This document shows, one piece after another, positions 8,493-17,330 of a DNA stretch of 64,000 nt. The notes under the pieces are model-generated. The model was not told the origin of the DNA and ran no database searches. It was given only the letters and a program-made list of their open reading frames with translations. Within the stretch, counting starts at the first letter, position 1, and each line of letters opens with the position of its first letter. The DNA comes from Bacillota bacterium (lineage in GTDB: Bacteria; Bacillota; SHA-98; Ch115). The stretch covers positions 248,001 to 312,000 of the forward strand of contig JABLXA010000002.1 of NCBI GenBank assembly GCA_013178415.1. Direction: 5' to 3'. A program made the translations under genes and the position numbers.

Positions 8493-9023
8493 CTATTTTG
8501 CTACAAAGGCCTCGTAACCAGCATCTTTTAGTTGTTTCGCCAAGGCCTGCGCATTTTCCTCCTTCGAGAAAGCCCCCACCTGCACCTTGAATGGCGCTTC
8601 ACTCGTTACATATACCTGATACCCCTCAGATTTCAAAGTCTCTGACAATCTCTCTGCATTTGCCCTTTCCTGAAATGCGCCGACCTGCACCCGATAGAGG
8701 GTTACGGAATCAGGGAGGTTCGAATTGGGACTCTGCGGGCCCTCCTGTACCTCAGGCTGCGCAACGGTCTGGGAGGTATCCGTCTTTTTGCCTATCTGCT
8801 TGCCCTGCTCTTTGGCCTGTCCGTTTGTTATGGCAGAAGTCGAGGTGGTGGGCATAGGAGACTGAGTTGTGGCCACTGACTCCTTGGGCTGGGGCTTCAC
8901 AAGGGTGTTCAACGCATATTCTCCCAGGAGATAGCCGAGGCCTATGGCTATAGCGCCAAAGATCACAAGGCTGACAACGAGCAAAAGGCCTTCGCCACGA
9001 CGTCCATCTTCGGTTCTTGGCAT
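8493..9023 (-). CDS. SPOR-domain membrane-anchored protein
   Basis: A protein of 176 aa: short cytoplasmic N-terminus, one membrane segment at about 13-35, a Gln/Ser/Thr/Pro-rich linker (about 45-105) and a C-terminal SPOR domain (about 107-174) with two related VQVGAF repeats. SPOR domains bind denuded peptidoglycan glycans at division sites or in the cortex. It follows the folC fusion gene after 68 nt and ends 5 nt before the first DRTGG gene. Promoters were not resolved on this side, so co-transcription is likely but unproved. Confidence 0.87.
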   Translation of the reverse strand: MPRTEDGRRGEGLLLVVSLVIFGAIAIGLGYLLGEYALNTLVKPQPKESVATTQSPMPTTSTSAITNGQAKEQGKQIGKKTDTSQTVAQPEVQEGPQSPNSNLPDSVTLYRVQVGAFQERANAERLSETLKSEGYQVYVTSEAPFKVQVGAFSKEENAQALAKQLKDAGYEAFVAK

Positions 9024-9091
9024 CCTCTTTTCCTCCTTCTTGTGGAATCTTCTCCGGTACTAATACACGAATGCGGGTCAACGATCCTCCT

Positions 9092-11107
9092 TTATCCTTC
9101 CCAGGGCGGAAGCATAAAACGATCGAGGAGGAATACGGGAAGGCCTTCGATCTCATCTCCGACGATTCTTGCAAGATCCATTCCGCAGCATACAGCCTTG
9201 ACCGGAATCCCAAGCCTGGTGCCGACTTTTTTCGCTACCTCGACGCCCTTTACGATATCACCATATGATGTATCTCCGGAAAGATGAGTATTACTTATGA
9301 TCCCGGATACCCGGAGCCCGCTCGAGAGCTCTATTTCTCTGATCATCTTTTCCGCAGCGTCAGCATCCCTCGTGAAAGGTCGATTTACATTCAAGACCGC
9401 TACCATCTCGTAATCAGTGCGCTCGAATCTATCGCGAAATCGCGCGAGTCCCCGCGCTCCGGACGGATCTCCGCCCACATCAAAGACCGCAAATAGGGTA
9501 TCATTATCAAAAATGGAATAAATGCCCTGAGATAGGGCGGGAAGATCCGCAAAGTCTGCCCCTTCTCTTGAAGAAATGACCCGGATACCCTGACTCTCAA
9601 GAAGAGCTTTCAAATCCCGTGATCTGAAATATGGGTTTACAAAGTCAAGATCGATGAGAGCCACATCTTCACCCCTGGATGACAGCATGAGAGAATAATT
9701 GATAGCGAATTCTGTCTTGCCACTCCCAAAGGCCCCTGTCACCACCAGAATTCTTTTCCTCGAAATAGGAACTTCGTCTGTCGGCCTGAAAATCGGGTAT
9801 ACTTCCCCTACGAGATAAAGTGAGCCTGTGATGAAAAGCATGTCGCCTGGCGCCGACAGCTCCATTCCTCTCCTGACTGCGGCAGCGGCATCATCAATAG
9901 CTTCTGCCTGAATCCCTTCTTCTTCGAACCAAGACTGGATCTGCGCAGGAGCATAGCCGCCCACTCTGCTGGTCCTAGCCATAGTACATATTGCATAATC
10001 AACGCTCTGTGAGAGCCTGCCCACTAGCTTTTTGCCAGGCTTATCCCTGGAGATGCCGATGACCACCCGCACTTTCCCCGTAAAATCTTTTGAGTCTGTA
10101 GCCTCGTCCAGGGTCTCACAGAGCCTGTTGATGCCATCAAGGTTATGCGCACCATCCAGGATGAAGTAAGGATTCCTCGAGACGATCTCAAGCCTCCCAG
10201 GCCACCTCGCAGAAGCAAGGCCCTCCCTTATTGCATCATCGCCTATCTTTATGCCCTGCTGCTCCAATGCCTCGATCGCAGCCACTGCCGTCGCGCAATT
10301 CTCAACCTGATGGAACCCCAGAAAGGGGACGCGAATGCTCTGGTATTGACGCCTGCCGGAAAGATCGCACACTTTTCCCTCCAAGAACCCATCCACCATC
10401 TCATTGGCAGTTGTAGGTTGAACTGAGAATTTGAAATCTCTCCCAACCAGGATGAGATTTGAGCCTCTCTCATGGCACGTCCTTTCAATGACTTCCAAGG
10501 CCTCCATGCTCTGGGGGGATGAGATCACAGGTCTTCCAGGCTTTATGATTCCAGCTTTCTCCCTTGCTATCGCCGCGAGGGTGTTGCCTAAGATCTTTGT
10601 GTGATCGAAGGAGATATGCGTTATAACACTTATGAGAGGGTCCACTATGTTTGTCGCGTCAAATCTGCCGCCAAGACCCACCTCGATAACAGCCAGGTCA
10701 ACCTGCATCTGAGCGAAATAATAGAAAGCCAAGGCAGTTATGATCTCGAATTCTGTAGGGAGACCAGGATCGTTCCCCGACCTGAATTCCTCGATCAAGG
10801 ATTTGAACCTGGTCACAAGCTCGGCCAACCTCCACTTGGGGATCTCCTGACCATTGACCTTGATCCTCTCGGTAAAAGACACGAGATGGGGCGATGTATA
10901 GAGTCCTGTCCTATACCCTGCCTTTCTTAGAATGCTCTCTATCATGCTGCAGACTGAACCCTTGCCATTGGTTCCAGCTACGTGGACAACCTTGAGACCT
11001 CCGTGTGGGTTGCCCATCCTTTCAAGGAGCGCTTGGATACGCTCAAGTCCAGGCTTTACCCCGAACCTGCCAAAAGTATTGAGATAATCTATTGATTCTG
11101 GGTAATT
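9092..11107 (-). CDS. folC: Folylpolyglutamate synthase fused to a MinD/CobQ-like P-loop ATPase
   Basis: A single open frame of 671 aa. Residues about 1-435 are a complete FolC (folate/dihydrofolate polyglutamylation): ATP loop GTNGKGS near 45-51, a Mur-ligase central domain and the LDGAHNLDG motif, ending at the usual GSLYLVGEV terminus. From about 453 a second nucleotide-binding domain begins: Walker A GAFGSGKTE (458-466), IDLDFVNPYF and a Walker B-like FDVGGD near 543. It resembles stand-alone ATPases that I know as separate genes in Clostridia. No stop, ATG or clear ribosome site separates the halves; an in-frame GTG lies at the junction. The start ATG at 11107 has GGAGG five bases upstream. 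Confidence 0.88.
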   Translation of the reverse strand, partial: NYPESIDYLNTFGRFGVKPGLERIQALLERMGNPHGGLKVVHVAGTNGKGSVCSMIESILRKAGYRTGLYTSPHLVSFTERIKVNGQEIPKWRLAELVTRFKSLIEEFRSGNDPGLPTEFEIITALAFYYFAQMQVDLAVIEVGLGGRFDATNIVDPLISVITHISFDHTKILGNTLAAIAREKAGIIKPGRPVISSPQSMEALEVIERTCHERGSNLILVGRDFKFSVQPTTANEMVDGFLEGKVCDLSGRRQYQSIRVPFLGFHQVENCATAVAAIEALEQQGIKIGDDAIREGLASARWPGRLEIVSRNPYFILDGAHNLDGINRLCETLDEATDSKDFTGKVRVVIGISRDKPGKKLVGRLSQSVDYAICTMARTSRVGGYAPAQIQSWFEEEGIQAEAIDDAAAAVRRGMELSAPGDMLFITGSLYLVGEVYPIFRPTDEVPISRKRILVVTGAFGSGKTEFAINYSLMLSSRGEDVALIDLDFVNPYFRSRDLKALLESQGIRVISSREGADFADLPALSQGIYSIFDNDTLFAVFDVGGDPSGARGLARFRDRFERTDYEMVAVLNVNRPFTRDADAAEKMIREIELSSGLRVSGIISNTHLSGDTSYGDIVKGVEVAKKVGTRLGIPVKAVCCGMDLARIVGDEIEGLPVFLLDRFMLPPWEG

Positions 11108-11126
11108 CATTTCTTCCTCCACCATA

Positions 11127-11315
11127 GGCGGAAGAAAACCTTCCGCCCCTCAAACGTGAGGAGGGCCGCCGCTCCTCTCTCCTTTTTGGGCGATTCCAGC
11201 CCAGAGATGTCCGCTGGGGCGGTACCACCATCACCCACTTTGCCACGTCAGATGGAACGATATCGCCGCCCCCGGCTGCCCTCCATTCGGCGAAGGAATG
11301 CCCTTGATCCGGCAT
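11127..11315 (-). promoter_or_regulatory. Possible T-box-type leader with hairpins before folC
   Basis: The 208-nt gap between pckA and folC contains, on the minus strand, GGTGGTACCGC (about 11226-11216), identical over 11 nt to the tRNA-acceptor-binding core of T-box leaders. Below it are a CCCAG/CTGGG hairpin, a GAGGAG/CTCCTC hairpin, and just before the ribosome site a perfect GGCGGAAG/CTTCCGCC hairpin (11147-11127). No U-tract follows any of them. The specifier stem could not be identified and would have to begin at the pckA stop, so this may be a degraded leader or a chance match. Confidence 0.35.
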
Positions 11316-12944
11316 CTATTCGACCCTCGGCCCGGCCTCCGCCACCCCGGGGGGCACATCCTTGAGATTCTTGAATGCTGCGGCGAAACGCGCGGCAAGC
11401 TCGCGCGCCTGTCTCTGATAGGCTTCGGCTGATGGCCAGACCTTCTCAGGATCAAGAATCTCTTCCGGCACGCCTGGGCAGCTCTCTGGAACCATAACAT
11501 TGAAGATCGGGTGGAGTGTAAATCTCACTTTTTCCGGCTCCAGGGCGCCCTCCAGAATTGCTCGGATCATGGCACGAGTATGTTTGATACCAATCCTTTT
11601 GCCGATCCCATAGGGACCGCCGGACCATCCGGTATTCACCAGATAGACGGAGACATTATGCTTTTCGATTCTCTCCCCCAGAAGTCTCGCATAGGCTATA
11701 GGCGGCAAGGGCAGAAATGGCGCTCCGAAGCAGGAGGAGAAGGTAGCTTGAGGTTCGGTGACCCCACGTTCGGTACCAGCCAGTTTGCTGGTATAGCCCA
11801 AAAGAAAGTGGTACATGCTTTGTTCACGCGAAAGCTTTGACACGGGCGGGATTACGCCAAATGCGTCAGCGGTAAGGAAGATCACCGTCCTCGGATGGCC
11901 TGCAAATCCGTTTTTCACCGCGCCGGGAATGAAATCGACAGGGTATGCAGCTCGCGTGTTTTCGGTGTATCTCTCGCTATTGAAATCAGGTTCACGCGTC
12001 ACCGGGTCTATATCAACATTTTCGAGAATTGCGCCAAATTTGATTGAATCCCAGATCTGTGGCTCATTCTCCCTGGATAGGCGAATGCATTTTGCGTAGC
12101 AACCGCCTTCAAGGTTGAAGACTCCATCATCGCACCATCCATGTTCATCATCGCCAATGAGGAATCTCATGGGATCAGCAGACAGGGTAGTCTTGCCCGT
12201 GCCGGAAAGGCCAAAGAACAAAGCCACATCTCCATCACATCCCACGTTGGCAGAACAATGCATGGAAAAGACACCCCGTTGTGGCAGGAGATAGTTCATC
12301 ACGGTGAATATCGATTTCTTTATCTCCCCTGCATAGCTTGTTCCGCCTATTATAACCAATTTCCTCTCGAAACTAATGATAACGAATGCCTCTGATCTTG
12401 TCCCGTCTGTCTTGGGAACGGCCTTGAAACCAGGAGCGCTGATCACGGTGAAATCAGGCTCAAAATAATCAAGTTCCTCAGGGGAAGGTCTGAGAAAGAG
12501 TTGATGAGCGAAAGCATTTTGCCAGGCGAACTCATTCACCACGCGAATAGGCATCCGGTATTTAGGATGAGCGCCTACGAAACCATCAAAAACAAATACC
12601 TCCCGCCTCTGAAGGTAAGATAACAGGCGATGGTAAAGCTCGTCGAATTTGGCCGGGTCAAAAGGGACATTAGTTGAACCCCAATTAATCTGATCATGTA
12701 TACCGGGTTCATCCACTATGAACTTATCACCGGGCGACCGCCCTGTATATTTTCCTCCCAGGATATTCAACGCGCCTGTTGATGTTAATATGCCTTCTCC
12801 TCGCGTGATGGCCTTCTCAATAAGAGCCGAAACGGCCATGTTGCGGTGAGCGTTCTTAAACCCGGGAACCATTGTAACCGGAAACTCCGCTTCTCCCTCA
12901 CGTCCGGGAACTTTTTCCAGTTGACTAGCCAGATTACCTGACAT
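11316..12944 (-). CDS. pckA: Phosphoenolpyruvate carboxykinase (ATP)
   Basis: A protein of 542 aa, the normal length for ATP-dependent PEPCK, which interconverts oxaloacetate + ATP and PEP + CO2 + ADP in the cytoplasm. The kinase-1a loop [10 protein letters not shown] lies near residue 241. The metal-binding [10 protein letters not shown] segment and the R-Y-T-E-N-T-R nucleotide region are intact. The start ATG at 12944 has GGGAGG nine bases upstream. The gene is preceded by a 400-nt leader holding a lysine riboswitch and a consensus promoter. In fermenting anaerobes the enzyme often runs in the carboxylating direction, supplying oxaloacetate; that direction is assumed here, not shown. Confidence 0.97.
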   Translation of the reverse strand: MSGNLASQLEKVPGREGEAEFPVTMVPGFKNAHRNMAVSALIEKAITRGEGILTSTGALNILGGKYTGRSPGDKFIVDEPGIHDQINWGSTNVPFDPAKFDELYHRLLSYLQRREVFVFDGFVGAHPKYRMPIRVVNEFAWQNAFAHQLFLRPSPEELDYFEPDFTVISAPGFKAVPKTDGTRSEAFVIISFERKLVIIGGTSYAGEIKKSIFTVMNYLLPQRGVFSMHCSANVGCDGDVALFFGLSGTGKTTLSADPMRFLIGDDEHGWCDDGVFNLEGGCYAKCIRLSRENEPQIWDSIKFGAILENVDIDPVTREPDFNSERYTENTRAAYPVDFIPGAVKNGFAGHPRTVIFLTADAFGVIPPVSKLSREQSMYHFLLGYTSKLAGTERGVTEPQATFSSCFGAPFLPLPPIAYARLLGERIEKHNVSVYLVNTGWSGGPYGIGKRIGIKHTRAMIRAILEGALEPEKVRFTLHPIFNVMVPESCPGVPEEILDPEKVWPSAEAYQRQARELAARFAAAFKNLKDVPPGVAEAGPRVE

Positions 12945-13069
12945 GACTCTTTTCCTCCCTTCTCCTCTGCTCTCCTACTCCTTTGGGGATAATACGCGCA
13001 TTTCTGCTGACGCTAGTAGTATTTTGTAAGGGCCAACCTGCGAGGCGGCGCGACGCCATTTGGCCATTC

Positions 13070-13091
13070 AAAAATGACCCCCTTCAAGGGT
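13070..13091 (-). terminator. Candidate intrinsic terminator of the lysine-riboswitch platform
   Basis: On the minus strand ACCCTT-GAA-GGGGGT folds into a short stem-loop (13091-13077) and is followed by C-A-TTTTT. It lies 30 nt beyond the 3' strand of aptamer helix P1. The G-run at about 13116-13109 could pair with ACCC and open the stem, giving an antiterminator. The pairing scheme is inferred by eye. Confidence 0.5.
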
Positions 13092-13120
13092 AAAAAATAA
13101 CACCGCACCCCCCTCTTCAA

Positions 13121-13301
13121 GAGATAGCTCTCCACCGGGCACAAAGGGCGTTCTGACCGGTGACAGTTCTGCATCTATTCGATGCAGCCCCAGCTCCGAT
13201 TCCCGCGGCGGGAAATCGTGCTTCGGCGGCAGCCCCTTTCCTCCCCCCTCACCGATGCCATTCTCCGGGAGAGTACTGATGACTCACCGCGCCTCTACCT
13301 C
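13121..13301 (-). ncRNA. Lysine riboswitch (L-box) in the pckA leader
   Basis: On the minus strand this 181-nt element matches the lysine aptamer throughout. Helix P1 pairs GAGGTAG (13301-13295) with CTATCTC (13127-13121). The AGAGGCGC junction, a CAGTAC loop, a GGTGAGGGG segment, GCCGCCGAAGC, a hairpin closed by GCATC...GATGC, CTGTCA and the closing GGAGAGCTATCTC occur in the order and spacing of the Bacillus subtilis lysC element, whose 3' end is GGAGGGCTATCTC. A terminator-like stem follows at 13091-13070. The next gene on this strand is pckA, with no intervening open frame. Confidence 0.9.
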
Positions 13302-13352
13302 ACCCCCAGGGGAGATGAGGTGTTGTATCATTTTCCGATAAGTGTTTTTTCT

Positions 13353-13381
13353 AGTATATAGATCATTCGTCTGGCTGTCAA
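13353..13381 (-). promoter_or_regulatory. Consensus sigma-A promoter for the riboswitch-pckA transcript
   Basis: On the minus strand TTGACA (13381-13376) is separated by exactly 17 nt from TATACT (13358-13353). The expected start near 13346 lies 45 nt before aptamer helix P1 and about 400 nt before the pckA ATG. The promoter begins just after the stop of the gene at 13399, so pckA is independent of the sugar operon. Confidence 0.85.
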
Positions 13382-13398
13382 CAATTCTTTTTTGCCAT

Positions 13399-14220
13399 CT
13401 ATTTCCTCATCCTCGCGATCAACTCATGGTACTCAACAGGTAAGACATCGAGGCCTGTCAGGAGTTCATCGTATCCGCCAGGCCCTGTATAGCATGAGTT
13501 CCACAAGAAAAACTCAAGCCATTCCACACCCTGGTTCTTACATTCCCATGCCAGCCTTACTATTTCATCAGTCGTAGGATATCGCCAGACCCCGGGCTTC
13601 CCGAAGGCTTGAATTATCGCGATGAATTTCCCCTTTACATATGGTCTGATCTCCCTGAGATAATTCAAGGCAAAGTCCCAATCCGTGCCATCGTAATAGC
13701 TGGGATAGAGGTCAATCGAGGTATATGAAAGATCGTATCTGCTCAGATATTCCTTTGCATATTGGATATCATTCCTGTTACGACGAAGACCGCAGAAATT
13801 CAGGATCGGCCGGTATCCCTGATTTATCCAGCGAGTTATATGTTCGTTCAGATTCCCCATATCCATCGGGGCAAGCTCAGGCTCATCAATATGGAAATAA
13901 AACTCGGCGTCCACTCCCGGGAATTCTGGCAACTCCTCCAACAGCGTAGGCGGATTCCCACCCCCCGCTCCCAGGGCTATCTTTGGGAAATACTTGGCAA
14001 CAAGAGGAATATTCTCATGAGAAGAAGTCATATAGGTTATGAAATTAAATCCAATCTTGTTTGCCATATAATCCAGGGTTCTCTCAAGATGATCCCGCTT
14101 ATCTTCCCTGGGGCGTTGGTGATGATCCCAATAGAATTTCTTCTGGAAATCCTCGCTGAAGAAAATACCGACTGTGTCAAATTTTGGCACATCTAATATC
14201 ACGATACTATCCCCTTTCAT
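13399..14220 (-). CDS. Uncharacterised, probably beta/alpha-barrel protein of a sugar operon
   Basis: I do not recognise the family. The product has 273 aa, no signal peptide and no membrane segment. It has acidic or aromatic loop motifs typical of glycosidase-like barrels: FHIDEPEL near 108, DLYPSYYDG near 170, an IIQAFG strand near 200 and EFFLWNS near 236. These suggest a TIM-barrel sugar-active enzyme, but no catalytic pair can be assigned. The ATG at 14220 is preferred to an in-frame TTG at 14238; AGGA lies 8 nt upstream. It is the last gene of the DeoR-ABC transporter operon, consistent with processing of the imported sugar. Confidence 0.7.
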   Translation of the reverse strand: MKGDSIVILDVPKFDTVGIFFSEDFQKKFYWDHHQRPREDKRDHLERTLDYMANKIGFNFITYMTSSHENIPLVAKYFPKIALGAGGGNPPTLLEELPEFPGVDAEFYFHIDEPELAPMDMGNLNEHITRWINQGYRPILNFCGLRRNRNDIQYAKEYLSRYDLSYTSIDLYPSYYDGTDWDFALNYLREIRPYVKGKFIAIIQAFGKPGVWRYPTTDEIVRLAWECKNQGVEWLEFFLWNSCYTGPGGYDELLTGLDVLPVEYHELIARMRK

Positions 14221-14284
14221 AAAAGGAATCCTGAGCAAAAGCGCAGAGATTTGCCATACTTTTTACTTTCGGAATCGGATGATT

Positions 14285-14312
14285 GATGGCGCCACGCCCT
14301 TACGGCGCCATC
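14285..14312 (-). repeat. Intercistronic inverted repeat (stem-loop)
   Basis: A perfect 9-bp stem GATGGCGCC/GGCGCCATC with a 10-nt loop lies 7 nt beyond the stop of the beta-propeller gene. No U-tract follows, so it is more likely an mRNA-stabilising or processing structure than a terminator. Confidence 0.6.
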
Positions 14313-14318
14313 ACGCCA

Positions 14319-15287
14319 TCACCACGCAGGCGACCTGTCATTATGGGTTCCGGAAGTCAGCTGGACCGGCTCCCCGCCCTGGGCAGGCATGATATAGATA
14401 TGACTCGTGCCACCCTTGTCAGAGGAATATGCAATATATTTCCCGCTCGGGGACCATGCAGGGTCTGCCTCCACCACATTGAAATCCTTGGATATCACAT
14501 TCGCTGACAAATCCGCCAGAGTGAGAATAGTCACGGCCTGGCTCCTATTCGTCCTATTGTATGTGGTCATTGCCGCATATTTGCCATCGGGAGAGCATGC
14601 CCCACCCTTTACCACCTGGTCTGGTTTCGTAAGTACCTCAAGGCCGCTCCCATCCAGATTTACCCTTTCAACGCATCCATTCCCTTCACTCGCAGTAAAG
14701 AGAATGCTCTTTCCATCAGGGAACCAGCTGGGGTTGTCAACATCGCCTTTCGTCACAGCAACGCGTCTTTGATCACTGCCGTCAGCATTCATCACATAAA
14801 GCTGAGCGCTTCCATCTCGCGCCGAGACGAAGGCTATTTGTTTCCCGTCAGGAGACCACGCAGGTGAATAGTTCAGAAGAGTGTCAGGCGATGTGAGCCT
14901 CACCACATTTGTCCCGTCGGAATTCATCACATAGATCTGGAACATGCCCTCACGATCAGACGCAAACGCGATTTTTGTCCTATCAGGGCTCCAGGCCGGA
15001 TCGCGATCCTGAGCGTTATTCTGAGTGAGATTCGCCTGTTCGCTCCCATCACTATTCATGATGTAAATTTCTTCATTACCATCCCGGTCGGATACAAAAA
15101 GTATCTTTTCAGAATCCACCTGCCCCGCAGCAGTCTGAGGCGTTGAACTTGCCTTTTGCCCGCCGCCCTTTGGACGTGCACCGTACCATATGCCTACGAC
15201 GGCAAGGACGAGGATGGCTGCGATGGCAATCACCACCGTCGCCCTTGAACCACCCTCATTACCCGTCTTTCTATCCCGAATGCTCAT
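14319..15287 (-). CDS. Membrane-anchored TolB-like (PD40) beta-propeller protein
   Basis: A protein of 322 aa with a membrane segment near residues 16-37 and a low-complexity linker, followed by an extracytoplasmic beta-propeller of about six repeats. Repeats carry the PD40/TolB signature ([20 protein letters not shown], then a W-S-P-D-G-K-x-I-A-F core). The protein probably binds partners at the cell surface; the ligand is unknown. I prefer the ATG at 15287, although the ribosome site is weak; the frame is open to 15344. It ends with the start of another repeat (NDRSPAW), so the last blade may be incomplete. It lies within the sugar-uptake operon. Confidence 0.8.
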   Translation of the reverse strand: MSIRDRKTGNEGGSRATVVIAIAAILVLAVVGIWYGARPKGGGQKASSTPQTAAGQVDSEKILFVSDRDGNEEIYIMNSDGSEQANLTQNNAQDRDPAWSPDRTKIAFASDREGMFQIYVMNSDGTNVVRLTSPDTLLNYSPAWSPDGKQIAFVSARDGSAQLYVMNADGSDQRRVAVTKGDVDNPSWFPDGKSILFTASEGNGCVERVNLDGSGLEVLTKPDQVVKGGACSPDGKYAAMTTYNRTNRSQAVTILTLADLSANVISKDFNVVEADPAWSPSGKYIAYSSDKGGTSHIYIMPAQGGEPVQLTSGTHNDRSPAW

Positions 15288-15398
15288 CAGAATCCGGCGT
15301 CTCCTCCGCAGTAAACGGATATAGCGCCAAACACCTCCTATCAATCGTTTCAGCAGGCCCGCGTCTGTCGCGCGCCGAGAAGGTCAGAAATCCTGGAC

Positions 15399-16229
15399 CT
15401 ATTCCTTCAAACCCGTCAGAGCTATTCCTTCTACAAAATAGCTCTGCCCCAGGAAGTATATTATAAGAATAGGCAACACTGCAACCACAGATGCTGCCAT
15501 CAAGAGTCCCATCTCCACGTCGCCATAATTCCTCAAGAATGCAAGGCCAAGCTGTAACGTATATTTATCGCTACTGCTGATGTAGATCAATGGCCCGAAG
15601 AAATCATTCCAGCTGCCCATGAACGTAAAAATCCCCACTGTAAGCAGGGCTGGCTTGACCAGGGGCAAGGTGATCCTCCAATAAGTCTGAAATGGCGTGC
15701 ATCCGTCAACCCTGGCAGCCTCATCCAGTTCAGAGGGAAGTGTCATAAGATACTGTCTGAGGAGAAAGGTATTAAACGCACCCCCAAAAAAGGCCGTGAC
15801 AGTGAATGGATAATAGGTATCCAGCCATCCCAGGGCTTTCATCAGTAGAAATCTCGGGATGATGGTGACTTGATAAGGAAGCATCATTGTAACCAGAATA
15901 AGAACGAACATAAATTCGCGTCCCTTGAATCTGAGCCTCGCCAGCGCAAAGGCTGCAAGCGAGCACGACAAAATCTGACCCAGAAGGACAAATACAGTGA
16001 TCTTGATACTGTTAAAATAATAATGCGCCAGCGGGACGAGCTTCCACACATGCACGTAATTCAAAAAGGTCACAGGGTTTGGGATCCATGTCGGTGGAAA
16101 TGTGACCTGCTGCTCATAGACCTTCAATGAGGTGGACACCATCCAGAAGAATGGGAGGATCATAATGATCGCGCCCAGAGAGACCACCGTATAGGCAAGA
16201 GCGGTATTCATCGCCTTCCGTTGAATCAC
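15399..16229 (-). CDS. ABC sugar transporter permease, MalG type
   Basis: A protein of 276 aa and six predicted membrane helices. The EAA loop that docks the ATPase reads DEAARVDGCTPFQTYWRITLP near 190. It belongs to the carbohydrate-uptake-1 family. The GTG at 16229 has GGAGGT eight bases upstream and is the chosen start. It follows the MalF-type permease after 16 nt. No ATPase gene is in the operon; such systems often use a shared MsmK-type ATPase from elsewhere. Confidence 0.93.
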   Translation of the reverse strand: MIQRKAMNTALAYTVVSLGAIIMILPFFWMVSTSLKVYEQQVTFPPTWIPNPVTFLNYVHVWKLVPLAHYYFNSIKITVFVLLGQILSCSLAAFALARLRFKGREFMFVLILVTMMLPYQVTIIPRFLLMKALGWLDTYYPFTVTAFFGGAFNTFLLRQYLMTLPSELDEAARVDGCTPFQTYWRITLPLVKPALLTVGIFTFMGSWNDFFGPLIYISSSDKYTLQLGLAFLRNYGDVEMGLLMAASVVAVLPILIIYFLGQSYFVEGIALTGLKE

Positions 16230-16245
16230 AGGACTCTACCTCCGG

Positions 16246-17151
16246 TCAGCGCCCGGCATAGAAAACCCATCTATTGCTCAGGCGCAGGTTTATTGCAGTA
16301 ACCACCAGAATCACCGCAAAGACTATCCATGCCATGGCCGATGCGCGCCCCATCTCAAAATAGGTAAATCCGCTCTCATATATCTGGTATACGGGTGTAA
16401 TGGTGGCATACTGCGGTCCGCCCTTAGTCAGCACATAAGGAAGCTCAAACAGCTGGAACCCCCCAATGAGTCCAAGGGTGAGGGAAAAGAATATTGTCGG
16501 TGTCATCATGGGAATAGTTATATGTCTGAACGCCGCCCAACTGCCGGCGCCATCGATTATGGCAGCCTCATAAAGGGTGCGCGGTATTCCTTTCAATCCG
16601 GCAAGATATATGATAATATTGCCTCCAATGCCACTCCAAATGGCAACAAGGGCAAGCGCTGGCATGGTCCATTGTGGCGTATTGAGCCAATCAACAGGCG
16701 CGACGCCTATCAATGAAAGTAGCCTATTCAAAATGCCATAGCGGTAATTCAGGACCGTTCCCCATATCATTGCGACTACCACTGTAGATGCGACTGCAGG
16801 GGTAAAATAGATCGTTCGAAATAGTGTGATTCCCTTGATTTTCATGTTCATGAGCATGGCTATGAGAAGTGCCATAGCAATCGACGTGGGGATGGATAGA
16901 ATTACATAGTAGGTCACATTCACTAACGATTTTTGGAAAATATCACTTGTCAACACCCGGCTATAATTGGCGAACCCAATGAATTTCGGAATGTTTATGA
17001 GAGAATAATTTGTAAACCCGAGATAGAATGAATAAACCATAGCGCCAAAGGTGAATATCACCATTCCGATGACCGTTGGCGCCAGCATTATCCATGCGGC
17101 TATGGTATGATCGCGATACAACGAACCTCGCGTCTTTGGACTCTTATTCAT
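16246..17151 (-). CDS. ABC sugar transporter permease, MalF/UgpA type
   Basis: A protein of 301 aa with six or so membrane helices and an EAA motif (YEAAIIDGAGSWAAFRHITIP) near 215. It pairs with the MalG-type permease downstream. The ATG at 17151 is preferred because GGGGAGG lies just upstream; a 35-residue extension to 17256 would run through the basic, non-membrane leader and into the intercistronic hairpin. It follows the solute-binding protein gene after 179 nt. Confidence 0.92.
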   Translation of the reverse strand: MNKSPKTRGSLYRDHTIAAWIMLAPTVIGMVIFTFGAMVYSFYLGFTNYSLINIPKFIGFANYSRVLTSDIFQKSLVNVTYYVILSIPTSIAMALLIAMLMNMKIKGITLFRTIYFTPAVASTVVVAMIWGTVLNYRYGILNRLLSLIGVAPVDWLNTPQWTMPALALVAIWSGIGGNIIIYLAGLKGIPRTLYEAAIIDGAGSWAAFRHITIPMMTPTIFFSLTLGLIGGFQLFELPYVLTKGGPQYATITPVYQIYESGFTYFEMGRASAMAWIVFAVILVVTAINLRLSNRWVFYAGR

Positions 17152-17259
17152 TGACCTCCCCACCTTCCAAGAGTAAACAAAACCGCCATGACAGGCGCGG
17201 ATAGGGTCTCTGAAGACCTTTAATGTCACACCTGGAGAATTGAGATATCTCGCCATGAG

Positions 17260-17286
17260 GGGCGGGAGAGCGCAACCCTCCCGCCC
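17260..17286 (-). repeat. Intercistronic hairpin between binding-protein and permease genes
   Basis: A perfect 9-bp GC-rich stem (GGGCGGGAG/CTCCCGCCC, 9-nt loop) lies 44 nt after the stop of the solute-binding protein gene, in the 179-nt gap before the permease. No U-tract follows. Stem-loops in this position, as in malE-malF of enterobacteria, protect the binding-protein mRNA and raise its level over that of the permeases. Confidence 0.7.
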
Positions 17287-17330
17287 ATAATCGGCTATGA
17301 CGCCTACGCGACCATAAAACTCCTGCCGGT

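Noticed and set aside
11043-11315. Minus-strand open frame of 90 codons between pckA and folC as a small gene
   Set aside because: It overlaps the start of folC, has no family resemblance and spans the T-box-like motif and hairpins.
13031-13065. GGCCAA/TTGGCC hairpin in the pckA leader as terminator
   Set aside because: It has a long loop and no U-tract on the minus strand; the stem at 13070-13091 with TTTTT is the better candidate.
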